This document shows positions 1 through 9,367 of a stretch of DNA of 64,000 nt, one piece after another. Both the position numbers and the translations under genes were made by a program. Source of the DNA: Citromicrobium sp. UBA3494. GTDB lineage: Bacteria; Pseudomonadota; Alphaproteobacteria; Sphingomonadales; Sphingomonadaceae. Location of the stretch: positions 283,106-347,105 of the forward strand of contig DFQH01000008.1 in the NCBI GenBank assembly GCA_002377695.1, read 5' to 3'. How positions within the stretch are numbered: position 1 is the stretch's first letter; every line of letters begins with the position of its first letter. Under the pieces are notes generated by a model. The model was not told the DNA's origin, ran no database searches, and saw only the letters and a list, made by a program, of their open reading frames with translations.

Positions 1-1245
1 TTCCTGATAGACCGCGAGGAAGCCGGGGAACTTCACCACCTGCCCGGTCGCGCGAAGCGAATGCTGCCCGCTGCCCTCGGTCAGGGTGACCGTGGTGCGC
101 TCAAGCTGCGCGGTCGCCATCTGGCTGGCGAGCGCGCGCTTGAAGATCAGGTCGTAAAGGCGCGCCTCGTCGCCCGAACCCGCCTTGTCCTTGCGGAAGT
201 CGGTCGGCCGGATGGCTTCGTGCGCTTCCTGGGCATTCTTGGCTTTGGTCTTGTAAAAGCGCGGTTTTTCCGGGCGATACTCGGCAGAATAGCGATCCGT
301 GATGGCATCGCGGCAGGCGTCGATCGCGCTGCCGTCCATGCTCACGCCATCGGTACGCATGTAGGTGATCGCGCCCGCTTCGTAGAGCGACTGCGCGCAC
401 CGCATCGTGTGGCTGGCCGAGAAGCCGAGCTTGCGCGCCGCCTCCTGTTGCAAGGTCGAGGTGGTGAACGGCGGCGCGGGGTTGCGCTTGACCGGCTTGG
501 TCTCGATCCCAGCGACCGTAAAGCGCCCTTCCTCGACCGCCTGCTTGGCGGCCATGGCGGAGGCTTCATCGCCCAGCGTCAGCTTTTCCAGCTTCTTGCC
601 GTCGAGCGTGACCAGCCGCGCTTCGAAGCCCGTACCGTCATGTTCGAACTGCGCAACGATGGACCAGTACTCGTCCGCCTTGAAGGCCTCGATCTCGCGC
701 TCGCGGTCGACGATGATGCGCAGCGCGACCGACTGCACGCGGCCCGCGGACTTCGCACCAGGCAGCTTGCGCCACAACACCGGCGAAAGCGTGAAACCGA
801 ACAGGTAGTCGAGCGCGCGGCGCGCCAGATAGGCGTCGATCAGATCCTGGTCGAGCGCGCGCGGCTTCTTCATCGCCTCGGTCACCGCACCCTTGGTGAT
901 CGCGTTGAAGGTCACCCGGTCGACATTGGTCGGCAGGGCTTTACGCTTTTTCAGCATGTCCAGCACGTGCCAGCTGATCGCCTCCCCCTCGCGGTCGGGG
1001 TCGGTTGCGAGGACGAGGCGGTCGGCGTTCTTGGCGGCGTCGGCGATCGCCTTGACCTGGGAACGCTTGCGCTGGTCGGAATAGATCTCCCAGTCCATCG
1101 CGAAATCCTCGTCCGGCCGCACGCTGCCGTCCTTGGGCGGCAGGTCGCGGATGTGCCCGTAGGAGGCGAGAACCTTGAAGTCCTTGCCGAGATATTTCTC
1201 GATTGTTTTCGCCTTCGCGGGCGATTCGACGATGACCAGTTGCAT
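1..1245 (-). CDS. topA: DNA topoisomerase I, N-terminal part (cut by window edge)
   Basis: Type IA topoisomerase that relaxes negative supercoils by cutting one strand through a 5'-phosphotyrosine. The protein begins MQLVIVESPAKAKTIEKYLG, the classic TOPRIM start, and carries the acidic TOPRIM motif DPDREGEA near residue 80. The active-site tyrosine is in AITYMRTDG, at about Y295. About 415 codons are present, and the zinc-finger and C-terminal domains lie beyond the left edge. The ATG at 1245 is fixed by the family start. The order plsY-dprA-(three genes)-topA on the minus strand is the common alphaproteobacterial arrangement with extra genes inserted. Confidence 0.97.
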   Translation of the reverse strand, partial: MQLVIVESPAKAKTIEKYLGKDFKVLASYGHIRDLPPKDGSVRPDEDFAMDWEIYSDQRKRSQVKAIADAAKNADRLVLATDPDREGEAISWHVLDMLKKRKALPTNVDRVTFNAITKGAVTEAMKKPRALDQDLIDAYLARRALDYLFGFTLSPVLWRKLPGAKSAGRVQSVALRIIVDREREIEAFKADEYWSIVAQFEHDGTGFEARLVTLDGKKLEKLTLGDEASAMAAKQAVEEGRFTVAGIETKPVKRNPAPPFTTSTLQQEAARKLGFSASHTMRCAQSLYEAGAITYMRTDGVSMDGSAIDACRDAITDRYSAEYRPEKPRFYKTKAKNAQEAHEAIRPTDFRKDKAGSGDEARLYDLIFKRALASQMATAQLERTTVTLTEGSGQHSLRATGQVVKFPGFLAVYQE

Positions 1246-1337
1246 AAGAGTGGGGGCGTTCCTTCACGTGTACGTACGCGCGAGAGTGGGAATCGGATAC
1301 GCCTTTCGTCAAGCGGGCAAGCGCCCGATCGCCGGAT

Positions 1338-2000
1338 TTATTCGAAAACCTCCGCCGTGGCCCCTCCGCTCCGGGCCAGGAGCGAGAAGACTGCCAGGCC
1401 TACCGCGGTGCTCAGCACACTGCCGAGGTAGACAAGTGCGTTGCCACCCAGCGCCAGCGGCCATGAAACCGCATCGTGCTCGTCGATGACGAGGAGGAAG
1501 GCCAGCGTGCCTGCGATGCTGACAGCAGCGGGGACAAGCATGGCAAGCAGGATGGGCACGACATGCCCGCGCGTCGCATCCCAGCTTTGGCCCATCGCGG
1601 TGGAGACATCCATGTCCTCCGCCAGTGCGAAGCCATAGGCGGGCGCCCAGCGCGCCCACAGGTAGAGGCCCGGCACGATGAGCAGCAGAAACCCGGCGCC
1701 GATAGCGAGGCCCGTCAGAAACGAGAGGCCGAAATAGGTGCCGAACCCTTTGCTGCCCGTGCGCCCGCCCGGCACCCCTTCGACGATCAGGATCATGGTC
1801 AGCGCGAAAGTCGCGCCGATATCGACTGCGAGGATGGCGAAGTCCGCCCCTTCGCCCCAGTGGTTCGTGTCGACCAGCATCGCACCGCCAACCATCAGCG
1901 CGAGATAGAGCAGCACGGCCAGCGGCGACGCGAGGATCAGCCGCCAGGCTTCGCCGAAAATCGCTGCGGACTGCGCGGCAAAGGGCATATCCTTGTCCAT
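1338..2000 (-). CDS. Multi-pass membrane protein, tandem paralogue 1
   Basis: Hypothetical inner-membrane protein of 220 aa with about five hydrophobic segments and no recognised catalytic motif. It contains the pattern GFLLLIVPGLYLWARWAPAYG around residues 100-125. This resembles the glycerophosphodiesterase membrane-domain / YciC-like families, which have an 'I(V)PGiyl..rw' loop. It lies 12 bp after a longer paralogue with the same loop, and both end in AEVFE. The pair probably arose by duplication and is co-transcribed toward topA. Function is not known. Confidence 0.8.
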   Translation of the reverse strand: MDKDMPFAAQSAAIFGEAWRLILASPLAVLLYLALMVGGAMLVDTNHWGEGADFAILAVDIGATFALTMILIVEGVPGGRTGSKGFGTYFGLSFLTGLAIGAGFLLLIVPGLYLWARWAPAYGFALAEDMDVSTAMGQSWDATRGHVVPILLAMLVPAAVSIAGTLAFLLVIDEHDAVSWPLALGGNALVYLGSVLSTAVGLAVFSLLARSGGATAEVFE

Positions 2001-2012
2001 TCCGGTCCGTCC

Positions 2013-2759
2013 CTATTCGAACACCTCGGCCACGCTCGTGTCGGCGGGCGCAACGAGATGGAATACCGCGATGCTAAAGGCGAAGCTGACCGCGTTGCCG
2101 AAGGCCTCGGTAAACCCCGAGATCGCCGTTGCCAGCCCTAACAGCGGCGAGAAAGTGCCCCCACCGCTGCCCACCCCGGCAAAAGCAACGCCCAGGACGA
2201 CGCTGCTGAGCACCGCCAGCGCGATCCAGACCACCAGACCCGCGCCGAAGATCGACAGGCCATGCCCGTCGGTCGCTTCCCAGCTCGCGCCCAGGCTGCC
2301 GGTAATCCCGTGCTCCCCGGTAAGCACGAAACCATTGGCGGCAGACCAGCGTACCAGCACGACGATGCCGGGAATGACCAGAAACACGAAGCCGATCATC
2401 ACGCCGATCATTGCCAGGATCGACATGCCGACGAAGCTCCAGAAGCGCGCACCATTGCGCATCGGGCGGCCCGTCGCCGCCATCATCTGCGTCAGCAGCA
2501 CATAGCTGGCGATCACGAACAGCAGCATGCTGCAGACGCCGAACAGCGCCTCGGGCGCGCTGGAAGTCTGGGTTTCCCACATTGTGTCGGTAAACCGGGC
2601 GGAGAAGAAGTTGTCGTCTGCGGAAGCAAGCCCGAAGAGCCCGCCGGCGCCGTTGAACAGGCCCAGAACCACCACATAGGTAATCGCCGCGCGGCCAGCA
2701 GCGCCGAGCACCTCCACCGTCTGGCCAAGTATGCCGCTGACGTCTGCTTCGCGTTCCAT
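2013..2759 (-). CDS. Multi-pass membrane protein, tandem paralogue 2
   Basis: Hypothetical inner-membrane protein of 248 aa, paralogous to the next gene downstream. It shares the segment FVFLVIPGIVVLVRWSAANG, then a 'SWEATDGH' element matching 'SWDATRGH' in its partner, and the terminal AEVFE. About five to six membrane spans are visible. The short N-terminus MEREADVSGILGQTVEVLG is polar. The two genes are 12 bp apart and were probably made by tandem duplication. The family resembles YciC-like / GDPD membrane-domain proteins, but no reaction can be assigned. Confidence 0.8.
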   Translation of the reverse strand: MEREADVSGILGQTVEVLGAAGRAAITYVVVLGLFNGAGGLFGLASADDNFFSARFTDTMWETQTSSAPEALFGVCSMLLFVIASYVLLTQMMAATGRPMRNGARFWSFVGMSILAMIGVMIGFVFLVIPGIVVLVRWSAANGFVLTGEHGITGSLGASWEATDGHGLSIFGAGLVVWIALAVLSSVVLGVAFAGVGSGGGTFSPLLGLATAISGFTEAFGNAVSFAFSIAVFHLVAPADTSVAEVFE

Positions 2760-2878
2760 TCATTCCCCCTGTCCAATCCCCTGCGCCAGCACATATCGCG
2801 GCGACCGGACAGAGGAAAGGCTCGCCTTGACCGACCGGCGGAGGGGATCGGCAATCGGGGCAGGCCGACCGGCAGCCG

Positions 2879-4498
2879 CTAGCTCTCCCGGTCCTGCCCG
2901 AAATCCGCGGGCAGGACGCAGCGGCCCGCGTCGTACTGTCCGACGCTGCGGATCACCTCGTCCTTTTCCGGTTCGATCCGGCGACCCGATATCTGGCTGT
3001 CGATCACGCGGCGCAGCAACTGGTCGAGCCGGGTGACGAGATAGCAATCGATCGCGGGCGGCGCGTGCGGATTGCCGATGCCGCTGTCGTCGGTGAGGAA
3101 GGTATAACGCGACTGCGTAGCCGCCGCCATTGCGCGCATGACGTATTCGGCAAGGTCCGCGACACCCGATGCGCCCACCGGCACGATATGCACGCGATTG
3201 GCGCGCAGATGCTCGGCGGCGAGCCAGGCGGTGGGCACGTCTTCGTCATGCGGCGGCGCATCGGCGACGAGCAGGAGGGACTTCACCGCATCCTCGCGCC
3301 AGTCCAGATTGGCCGCACGCACCAGAGCCTCCTGCATCGCCTCGGGATAATCTCCGCCGCCACGCGCAAATTGCGCCCCCAGCGTCTGGCGCGCCGCCGC
3401 CATGTCGCCTGTGAAGCCCACCGTTCTCGTCACGAAATCATCGCCTTGATCGCGATAGAAGGTGAAACCCACGCGGATGTCGAGCTGCGGGTGGCGTTTG
3501 GCCAGCGCGGTTACGATGGATTCGAGCTCCGCCTGGAGGAACCGGATCTCGTCACCCATCGAGCCGGTGACGTCGATAACCAGCGCAAGGTCGAGCTTCT
3601 TCACCGCCTGCGCCTGCTTTTCCCCGGTAATCCGCAGCGTCTGGCCGCCCGGCGCGCCAGAGATCGTCGCGGACCGCCATTCCCCGCCGCTGGCGCGGAC
3701 CCATACCCTGTCGCTCAGGCGGTCCAGTTCGGGGAAGAACACGGCGCTGCCATCGGCGACCGTGTCGAGTGCGATCGAATTGCCGTCCGCGCAGCGCAGC
3801 TCGACCGTCTCGAAGGGCATCGCCCGGCCCGCCCGGTCGCGCACCTCCACGGTGAACAGCCGCGCGGTGTCGAGCACGGGCACCTGCGCTCCGCCCTGCC
3901 CCACGTTCGAGCGCGCGACATAGGCGGCGTAGAGTTCGGGGTTGAGAAGATCGTCATGCTCGCCCGCCGTCAGCAATCCGCTCTGCGGACGGGGAAGGCG
4001 TGGCCCCGGCGGCATGGGGGCCGAGGATTCGGCGCTTTCCCCGCCACCGGAGTCCGAAGCCGTCACCGCTCGTGCAGCCGACCCGTCGGTGCGCCCCTCA
4101 CTGACCGACCCGGTGACCACGATGCTTCCCGCGTCGTCTGCCGAGGAGAGGGACGGAGGCGGAGGCGGCGGGGGCGGCGGAGGGGGTGGAGGCGGCGGAG
4201 GCGGTGGAGGGGGCGGCGGTGCCGACGGAGGCGGCGGGCTGGAGCCTGGTGCGACCGCCCTCGCCATCTCGGCCGGCTCTTCTGCCGAAGTGAGCGGGCC
4301 GGGCCGCTGCTCGGGCACAGGCTCGGTCCCGAGGTCGGGCAACGGAGCGGGCGTGCGGCAGTAGCCATCTTTCGCGCTCGCACCCGTCGCGGCGGGGGCT
4401 TCCCGCGCGAGCGCCGGTGCGGCGAACGGAGCTGGAGCCAGCATGGCAATACCGCAAAGAAGTCCTACAGATCTGCGCATCGATTTTCCCCTCATCAC
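2879..4498 (-). CDS. Secreted vWA-domain protein with a 22-proline linker
   Basis: Periplasmic or surface protein of 539 aa. A signal peptide (to about residue 31, ending APALA) is followed by a low-complexity region that includes 22 consecutive prolines. Next is a domain of unknown type, then a von Willebrand factor A domain whose metal-binding MIDAS begins IDVTGSMGDE at about D309 (DxTxS). The vWA fold binds protein ligands through a divalent cation. A second possible start (MRRSV) lies six codons in. It stands between the membrane paralogue pair and dprA, and its partner is not evident. No membrane segment follows the vWA domain, so it is more likely soluble than a BatA-type protein. Confidence 0.85.
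   Translation of the reverse strand: MMRGKSMRRSVGLLCGIAMLAPAPFAAPALAREAPAATGASAKDGYCRTPAPLPDLGTEPVPEQRPGPLTSAEEPAEMARAVAPGSSPPPPSAPPPPPPPPPPPPPPPPPPPPPPSLSSADDAGSIVVTGSVSEGRTDGSAARAVTASDSGGGESAESSAPMPPGPRLPRPQSGLLTAGEHDDLLNPELYAAYVARSNVGQGGAQVPVLDTARLFTVEVRDRAGRAMPFETVELRCADGNSIALDTVADGSAVFFPELDRLSDRVWVRASGGEWRSATISGAPGGQTLRITGEKQAQAVKKLDLALVIDVTGSMGDEIRFLQAELESIVTALAKRHPQLDIRVGFTFYRDQGDDFVTRTVGFTGDMAAARQTLGAQFARGGGDYPEAMQEALVRAANLDWREDAVKSLLLVADAPPHDEDVPTAWLAAEHLRANRVHIVPVGASGVADLAEYVMRAMAAATQSRYTFLTDDSGIGNPHAPPAIDCYLVTRLDQLLRRVIDSQISGRRIEPEKDEVIRSVGQYDAGRCVLPADFGQDRES
4154..4219 (-). repeat. 66-bp CCN tract encoding 22 prolines
   Basis: On the minus strand there are 22 consecutive CCN codons (CCG, CCT, CCC and CCA mixed), flanked by Ala and Ser codons. 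Mixed codon use argues against recent slippage and for selection on the polyproline itself. Such a run should stall ribosomes unless EF-P is present. Confidence 0.95.
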
Positions 4499-4555
4499 CC
4501 CTGGAGCAAAAACCTGAATGTCACCCGAAGTCCTGAACCGGCAATGAGCGGTCTG

Positions 4556-5653
4556 TCACCCGCCCGCCAGCGATACCTTGCCCCCGGCATGCCGATCGAG
4601 CCGTCCGGCGATCTCCAGTTCCAGCAGCGCCAGTTGCACCGCCGCTGCGCTCGTCCCCGACTGGCGGATGAGCTCGTCGACCGAGACCGGCGCGCTGGTG
4701 AGCAGACTTTCGATATCGGCAGGCTCCACCTGCGCCATATCCTCGGGCACGGCTTCGTATGCGCCTGACGGTTCGCGGAATGTGCTGCGCGGCGAGCCGT
4801 CGAAACTGCTGAGCAGTTCGACCACGTCCGATGGCTCCTGCACCAGGACGGCCCCCTCACGGATCAGGTGGTTGCATCCGTGACTGCGCGCGTCGAGCGG
4901 GCTGCCGGGGATCGCCATCACCTCCCGCCCGTATTCGCCTGCCAGCCGCGCGGTGATGAGGCTGCCCGACTTGACCGCCGCCTCCACCACCAGCGTGCCC
5001 AGCGCCAGCCCTGCGATGATCCGGTTGCGGCTGGGGAAGTGGCTGCCACGCGGCTCGGTGCCCGGGGGCTGCTCGGCGATCAGCAGGCCTTCGCTTGCGA
5101 TCCGCTCCTGCAACTCGGCATGCTGCGGGGGATAAGCGATCTCGATCCCGCTCGCGATCACGCCGATGGTGCGTGGAAAAGCGCCCTCATGCGCCGCCCC
5201 GTCGATCCCGCGTGCGAGTCCGGAGACCACGACGAAGCCTTCTGCGGACAGTGCCGATGCAAACTCGCGCGCCAGCTTCACCGCCGCCGCACTGGCGTTG
5301 CGCGCGCCGACCATCGCGACCACAGGCTTGCTGGCAAGCGCGAGGTCGCCCTTGTAGGTAATGATCGGCGGCGCACCGTCGCATTGGGCGAGCGCTTGCG
5401 GATAATCCGGCTGGTCGTGGAACAGGTAGCGCGCGCCGTGCCGCTTCACCGCATCGACCTCACGCCGCACGGCGTCTTCGCGCGCCAGCTGGTAATGCCC
5501 GCCGCCCTTCCTGGCGATGCCCGGCAAGGCCTCGACCGCCGCCTCCCCACTGCCATAGCGGGCGAGCAACTGCGCGAAACTGACGGGGCCGATGCGCGGG
5601 GAACGCAGCAGGCGGATGCGCGCGAACGCCTCTGCCTGCGACAGCGCGCTCAT
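4556..5653 (-). CDS. dprA: DNA-processing protein DprA
   Basis: Loads RecA onto incoming single-stranded DNA during natural transformation. The 365-aa protein has an N-terminal helical region (FARIRLLRSPRIGPVSF). It then has the Rossmann-like DprA core with AMVGARNASAA, VSGLARGIDGAAHEGA, SGIEIAYPP and FPSRNRIIAGLALGTLVVEA, and a C-terminal winged-helix segment with ESLLTSAPVSVDELIRQSG. The ATG at 5653 overlaps the plsY stop (ATGA), so it is preferred over longer in-frame extensions that would run into plsY. Confidence 0.96.
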   Translation of the reverse strand: MSALSQAEAFARIRLLRSPRIGPVSFAQLLARYGSGEAAVEALPGIARKGGGHYQLAREDAVRREVDAVKRHGARYLFHDQPDYPQALAQCDGAPPIITYKGDLALASKPVVAMVGARNASAAAVKLAREFASALSAEGFVVVSGLARGIDGAAHEGAFPRTIGVIASGIEIAYPPQHAELQERIASEGLLIAEQPPGTEPRGSHFPSRNRIIAGLALGTLVVEAAVKSGSLITARLAGEYGREVMAIPGSPLDARSHGCNHLIREGAVLVQEPSDVVELLSSFDGSPRSTFREPSGAYEAVPEDMAQVEPADIESLLTSAPVSVDELIRQSGTSAAAVQLALLELEIAGRLDRHAGGKVSLAGG

Positions 5654-6261
5654 TTCCTGGCGCCGACCCTGGGTTCCTCGCCCTTCACCAGCCGCCCGAT
5701 ATTCGCGCGGTGGAGCCACAGGACCAGCGCCGCGATCAGCGCGAGGACCGGGACGAGGGCCTCGTACTCGAGGACAGCGGCGGCAATGGCAGCGCACACG
5801 ACCGCGGCCATCCCTGCAAGCGAGCTGATCCGCAACCCGCCGAGCACACCCAGCCAGACGATCGCGTAGGTCAGGCCCAGCGGCCAGGCGAGCCCGAAGC
5901 ATACGCCCGCATTGGTCGCCACACCCTTGCCGCCCTTGAATTTCAGCCAGACCGGGAAGCAGTGGCCGATCACCGCGAACAGCGCAGCGGCAGGCACGGG
6001 CCCGAGGGCCGCGGCGGGCATCGTATCGGGCTGGTCGAACAGCGCGCGTGCGATCAGCACCGGGGCAAGCCCCTTCGCCAGATCGAGCAGCAGCGTTGCC
6101 GCCGCCAGCTTCTTGCTGCCGGTGCGCAGAACATTCGTGGCGCCGATATTGCCGCTGCCCTGCGCACGCACATCGCCCAGCCCCGCCGCGCGGGTGAGCA
6201 GGTAGCCGAAGGGAATCGAGCCGAGGAGGTAGCCGATCAGCGCGGCGAGTAACGTGTCCAT
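5650..6261 (-). CDS. plsY: Glycerol-3-phosphate acyltransferase PlsY
   Basis: Inner-membrane enzyme that transfers an acyl group from acyl-phosphate to glycerol-3-phosphate, the first step of phospholipid synthesis. The 203-aa protein has the family start LIGYLLGSIPFGYLLTR and the motifs GSGNIGATNVLR, GHCFPVWLKFKGGKGVAT and several membrane spans. The ATG at 6261 gives the usual family length; an ATG four codons upstream (MGAGMDTLL) is possible. Its stop overlaps the dprA start by 4 nt, so the two are translationally coupled. Confidence 0.96.
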   Translation of the reverse strand: MDTLLAALIGYLLGSIPFGYLLTRAAGLGDVRAQGSGNIGATNVLRTGSKKLAAATLLLDLAKGLAPVLIARALFDQPDTMPAAALGPVPAAALFAVIGHCFPVWLKFKGGKGVATNAGVCFGLAWPLGLTYAIVWLGVLGGLRISSLAGMAAVVCAAIAAAVLEYEALVPVLALIAALVLWLHRANIGRLVKGEEPRVGARK

Positions 6262-6386
6262 GCCTGCTCCCATAGCCCGGTCAGGCCGCATGTCGAAGTC
6301 TCGTGTGGCCAATTGCGCCCGGATTGGTGCGAGTACCAGCAGACCGTACCTTGCGCGCCGCGACGCTGCGGGTAAGCCTCTATCGC

Positions 6387-7163
6387 ATGAACGGGCGGCA
6401 AACCGATGCTCAGGACGCGGCAATCGCGCGGCTGACCGCGAAGGAGCGCGAGTGCCTGCGACTGTGGCTCGAGCACAAGACCGCGAAGGAAATAGCGCTC
6501 GACCTCGGGATTTCACATCACGCGGTCGAGAAGCGGCTGAAGATGGCACGTGCCAAGCTGGACGTGGCGACATCGCTCGAAGCGGCGCGGGTTCTTGCTC
6601 AGGCCGAGGGGTACGACCGGCCCGTAACCGGTCCGCCGGACCTTCCGCCGCCGGTCGTTCCGCACAAAGCCTGGCAACTCCCGACCATCATTCTTGGAGT
6701 TGTTGCCATGATCTTCACTCTCGTTCTCGCGCTCGCTCTTGCCCCCGCGAACCCGTCTGCCGACACAAGCGATATTGCCGACCAGAACGGTGAAATCGTA
6801 CTCGAAGGCAATTCGGAAAAGATCTTCGACGAGTTGGATAAGGACGATAGCGGCTTTCTGGAGCTGCCCGAATCTCCCTTCGTCACTCTGCTTTTTCAGG
6901 ACCGCAATCCTGCGGGCGAGAGCGGCGCAGAAAAAGCGATCGTTTTCGATGACCTCAAGCCCGGCGAGGCCATGACCGGCACCGCAATTTTCGGCGACGC
7001 CACCGACCCTGAGCAGCTCGCCGAGTTCTACGAAGCGGCCGATACCGACGGCGACGGGCGCATTTCCTTCCGCGAGTACTACAATTGGCAACGGGTACAG
7101 CTGGCGGAACTCGGCATCGAATTCTCCAGCGTGCTGAAGATCCAGCAGCCTTCGGAGAATTGA
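6387..7163 (+). CDS. Membrane-bound LuxR-type HTH protein with periplasmic EF-hands
   Basis: Predicted one-component regulator of 258 aa. A LuxR/GerE helix-turn-helix (LTAKERECLRLWLEHKTAKEIALDLGIS, about residues 12-65) is followed by a proline-rich linker and a single membrane span at about 98-120 (LPTIILGVVAMIFTLVLALA). The outer domain has two EF-hand loops: DKDDSGFLELPE (151-162) and DTDGDGRISFRE (219-230), the second perfectly canonical. This architecture would place DNA binding in the cytoplasm and Ca2+ binding in the periplasm. The ATG at 6387 directly precedes the conserved HTH region; a longer in-frame start at 6303 would overlap the plsY promoter region. It is divergent from plsY, and its target is unknown. 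Confidence 0.85.
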   Translation: MNGRQTDAQDAAIARLTAKERECLRLWLEHKTAKEIALDLGISHHAVEKRLKMARAKLDVATSLEAARVLAQAEGYDRPVTGPPDLPPPVVPHKAWQLPTIILGVVAMIFTLVLALALAPANPSADTSDIADQNGEIVLEGNSEKIFDELDKDDSGFLELPESPFVTLLFQDRNPAGESGAEKAIVFDDLKPGEAMTGTAIFGDATDPEQLAEFYEAADTDGDGRISFREYYNWQRVQLAELGIEFSSVLKIQQPSEN

Positions 7164-7210
7164 TCGCGCCCGATTGACCCAAATTGCGCGCGGGGCCATG
7201 CCGCCTCGGC

Positions 7211-8002
7211 ATGAATCCCGCCGCCCCCATCCTCATCTTCGACTCCGGTGTCGGCGGGCTCACCATCCTCGCCGATATGCGCAAGCTGCTGCCCGATGCG
7301 CCGGTGATCTACGCCGCCGATTTTGCAGGCCTGCCCTACGGGACCAAGAGCGAGGCGGAGGTGGCCGCGCGGGTGTGCGGCCTGCTGGGCCGCATGGCGG
7401 AGAGGTACCAGCCGCGCCTGATCTGCATCGCCTGCAACACCGCCAGCACCATTGCGCTGGGCATGGTGCGCGATGTGCTCGAAATCCCGATCGTCGGCAC
7501 CGTCCCCGCGATCAAGCCCGCCGCCGCGTCGACCAAGACGGGCGTCATCGCACTGCTCGGCACCGCAGCCACAATCCGCCAGCCTTATGTCGACCGGTTG
7601 GAGCGCGAATTTGCCTGGGACAAGACGCTTGTCAGGTACGCCGCACCCGGCCTCGTCGCAGCGGCCGAAGCCAAACTGCGCGGCGAGGTGGTCGACCGCG
7701 CCGTAGCCGATGCAGTTGCCCAGCTCCTGGAAGACCGATGGAGCGAACGGATCGACACGCTGGTGCTCGCCTGCACGCACTTCCCGCTCCTCTCCGAAGA
7801 ATTGCGTGCAGTGTTCGGCGAAGACGTGAGACTGGTCGACGGCGCGAAAGGGATCGCCCGGCGCATAGCCTCGCTGACCGAGGGACAGCAATTTGTGCGC
7901 GAAACCAGCGATTTCGCCGTCGCGACGGGGAATGGGGAAAGCCTGGCCGCCCTCGCCCCCATGCTCGAACGCCATGGACTCATGCGCGTTACGCAATTCT
8001 GA
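7211..8002 (+). CDS. murI: Glutamate racemase
   Basis: Interconverts L- and D-glutamate for peptidoglycan. The 263-aa protein starts [15 protein letters not shown], with the family Asp/Ser motif DSGVGG. The two catalytic cysteines are in CIACNTAS (C75) and LACTHFPLL (C188). The ATG at 7211 lies six codons before the conserved core and is chosen over an earlier GTG-type start at 7184. The gene is followed, 85 bp later, by hemA in the same direction. Confidence 0.96.
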   Translation: MNPAAPILIFDSGVGGLTILADMRKLLPDAPVIYAADFAGLPYGTKSEAEVAARVCGLLGRMAERYQPRLICIACNTASTIALGMVRDVLEIPIVGTVPAIKPAAASTKTGVIALLGTAATIRQPYVDRLEREFAWDKTLVRYAAPGLVAAAEAKLRGEVVDRAVADAVAQLLEDRWSERIDTLVLACTHFPLLSEELRAVFGEDVRLVDGAKGIARRIASLTEGQQFVRETSDFAVATGNGESLAALAPMLERHGLMRVTQF

Positions 8003-8087
8003 TTGCAAAATATCCTCCGCCTTTGCGAATCACTCGCAAAGATCGCGCTGGAATCTGCCGTTTTTGCAGCCTAAACGGGCTCGCACT

Positions 8088-9311
8088 GTGACCAATTACA
8101 GCCATATATTCGACCGGGCGATCGATCGCCTGCACGAGGAAGGCCGGTACCGCGTCTTCATCGATATCCTGCGCAACAAGGGTGCCTACCCCAATGCGCG
8201 CTGCTTCCATGGCCATAACGGCCCGAAGCCGATCACCGTGTGGTGCTCCAACGACTATCTCGCGATGGGCCAGCACCCCAAGGTGACCGAAGCGATGGAG
8301 GAGGCGCTGCACGATGTCGGCGCGGGTTCGGGCGGCACGCGCAATATCGGCGGCAACACGCACTATCATATCGAGCTCGAGGCAGAGCTGGCCGACCTGC
8401 ACGGCAAGGAAGCCGCGCTGATCTTCACCAGCGGCTACGTGTCGAACGATGCGACGCTCTCCACCCTGGCGAAGCTGCTGCCGGGCTGCGTGATCTTCTC
8501 CGACGAGCTCAACCACGCCAGCATGATCGCCGGCATCCGCAATTCGGGTTGCGCCAAGCGCGTGTTCCGGCACAACGACCTCGACCATCTCGAGGAACTG
8601 CTTGCCGCCGAAGAGCCCGACACGCCCAAGGTGATCGCCTTCGAAAGCGTCTATTCGATGGATGGCGATGTCGCTCCGCTGCACGCGATCTGCGACCTGG
8701 CCGAGAAGTACAACGCGCTGACCTATTGCGACGAGGTCCACGCGGTCGGCATGTACGGCGCGCGTGGCGGCGGGATCTCCGAACGCGACGAGGCTGCGCA
8801 CCGGATCGACATCCTGGAAGGCACGATGGGCAAGGCTTTCGGCGTGATGGGCGGCTATATCGCCGCGGACAAGCGGATCGTGGATTGCATCCGCAGCTAC
8901 GCGCCCGGCTTCATCTTCACCACCTCGCTCTCGCCGGTGCTGGTCGCAGGCGTGCTCGCCTCGGTCAAGCACCTCAAGAACAGCAGCGAGGAACGCGACG
9001 CGCAGCAGGCTGCCGCCGCGCTGCTCAAGCAGTTGATGCGCGATGCCGGGCTGCCGGTGATGGATTCCACCACGCATATCGTCCCGCTGATGGTAGGCGA
9101 CCCGGTGAAGGCGAAGCGGATCAGCGACATCCTGCTCGCCGAATACGGCGTCTACGTCCAGCCGATCAACTTCCCGACCGTGCCGCGCGGCACCGAACGC
9201 CTGCGCTTCACCCCCGGCCCCGCGCACACCGAGGACATGATGCGCGAACTGGTCGATGCGCTGAGCGAGATCTGGGACCGGCTTGAGCTGGAGCTGCGGC
9301 AGGCGGCGTAG
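8088..9311 (+). CDS. hemA: 5-aminolevulinate synthase (GTG start)
   Basis: PLP enzyme that condenses glycine with succinyl-CoA to 5-aminolevulinate, the alphaproteobacterial (Shemin) entry to haem. The 407-aa protein has the typical start (M)[26 protein letters not shown], the signatures [13 protein letters not shown] and [11 protein letters not shown], and [10 protein letters not shown]. The PLP lysine is in EGTMGKAFG (K249). No ATG fits the family N-terminus. The GTG at 8088 does and is taken as start; upstream in-frame codons lie inside murI. Confidence 0.96.
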   Translation: MTNYSHIFDRAIDRLHEEGRYRVFIDILRNKGAYPNARCFHGHNGPKPITVWCSNDYLAMGQHPKVTEAMEEALHDVGAGSGGTRNIGGNTHYHIELEAELADLHGKEAALIFTSGYVSNDATLSTLAKLLPGCVIFSDELNHASMIAGIRNSGCAKRVFRHNDLDHLEELLAAEEPDTPKVIAFESVYSMDGDVAPLHAICDLAEKYNALTYCDEVHAVGMYGARGGGISERDEAAHRIDILEGTMGKAFGVMGGYIAADKRIVDCIRSYAPGFIFTTSLSPVLVAGVLASVKHLKNSSEERDAQQAAAALLKQLMRDAGLPVMDSTTHIVPLMVGDPVKAKRISDILLAEYGVYVQPINFPTVPRGTERLRFTPGPAHTEDMMRELVDALSEIWDRLELELRQAA

Positions 9312-9367
9312 CCCGCACAAATCGGCCCCTTTGCGGAACCGAGCGGCTTCTGGACCGCTTGCCCAGC

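Noticed and set aside
61..1431. A 456-codon plus-strand frame
   Set aside because: Antisense to topA, which has complete family motifs on the minus strand.
4154..4219. GGN tract as a possible G-quadruplex or regulatory element
   Set aside because: It is fully explained as the coding sequence for a proline run. Quadruplex formation is possible but not supported by anything else.
3065..4768. A 567-codon frame antisense to the vWA gene
   Set aside because: Arg/His-rich composition, no domain, and it covers the opposite strand of a gene with signal peptide and vWA motifs.
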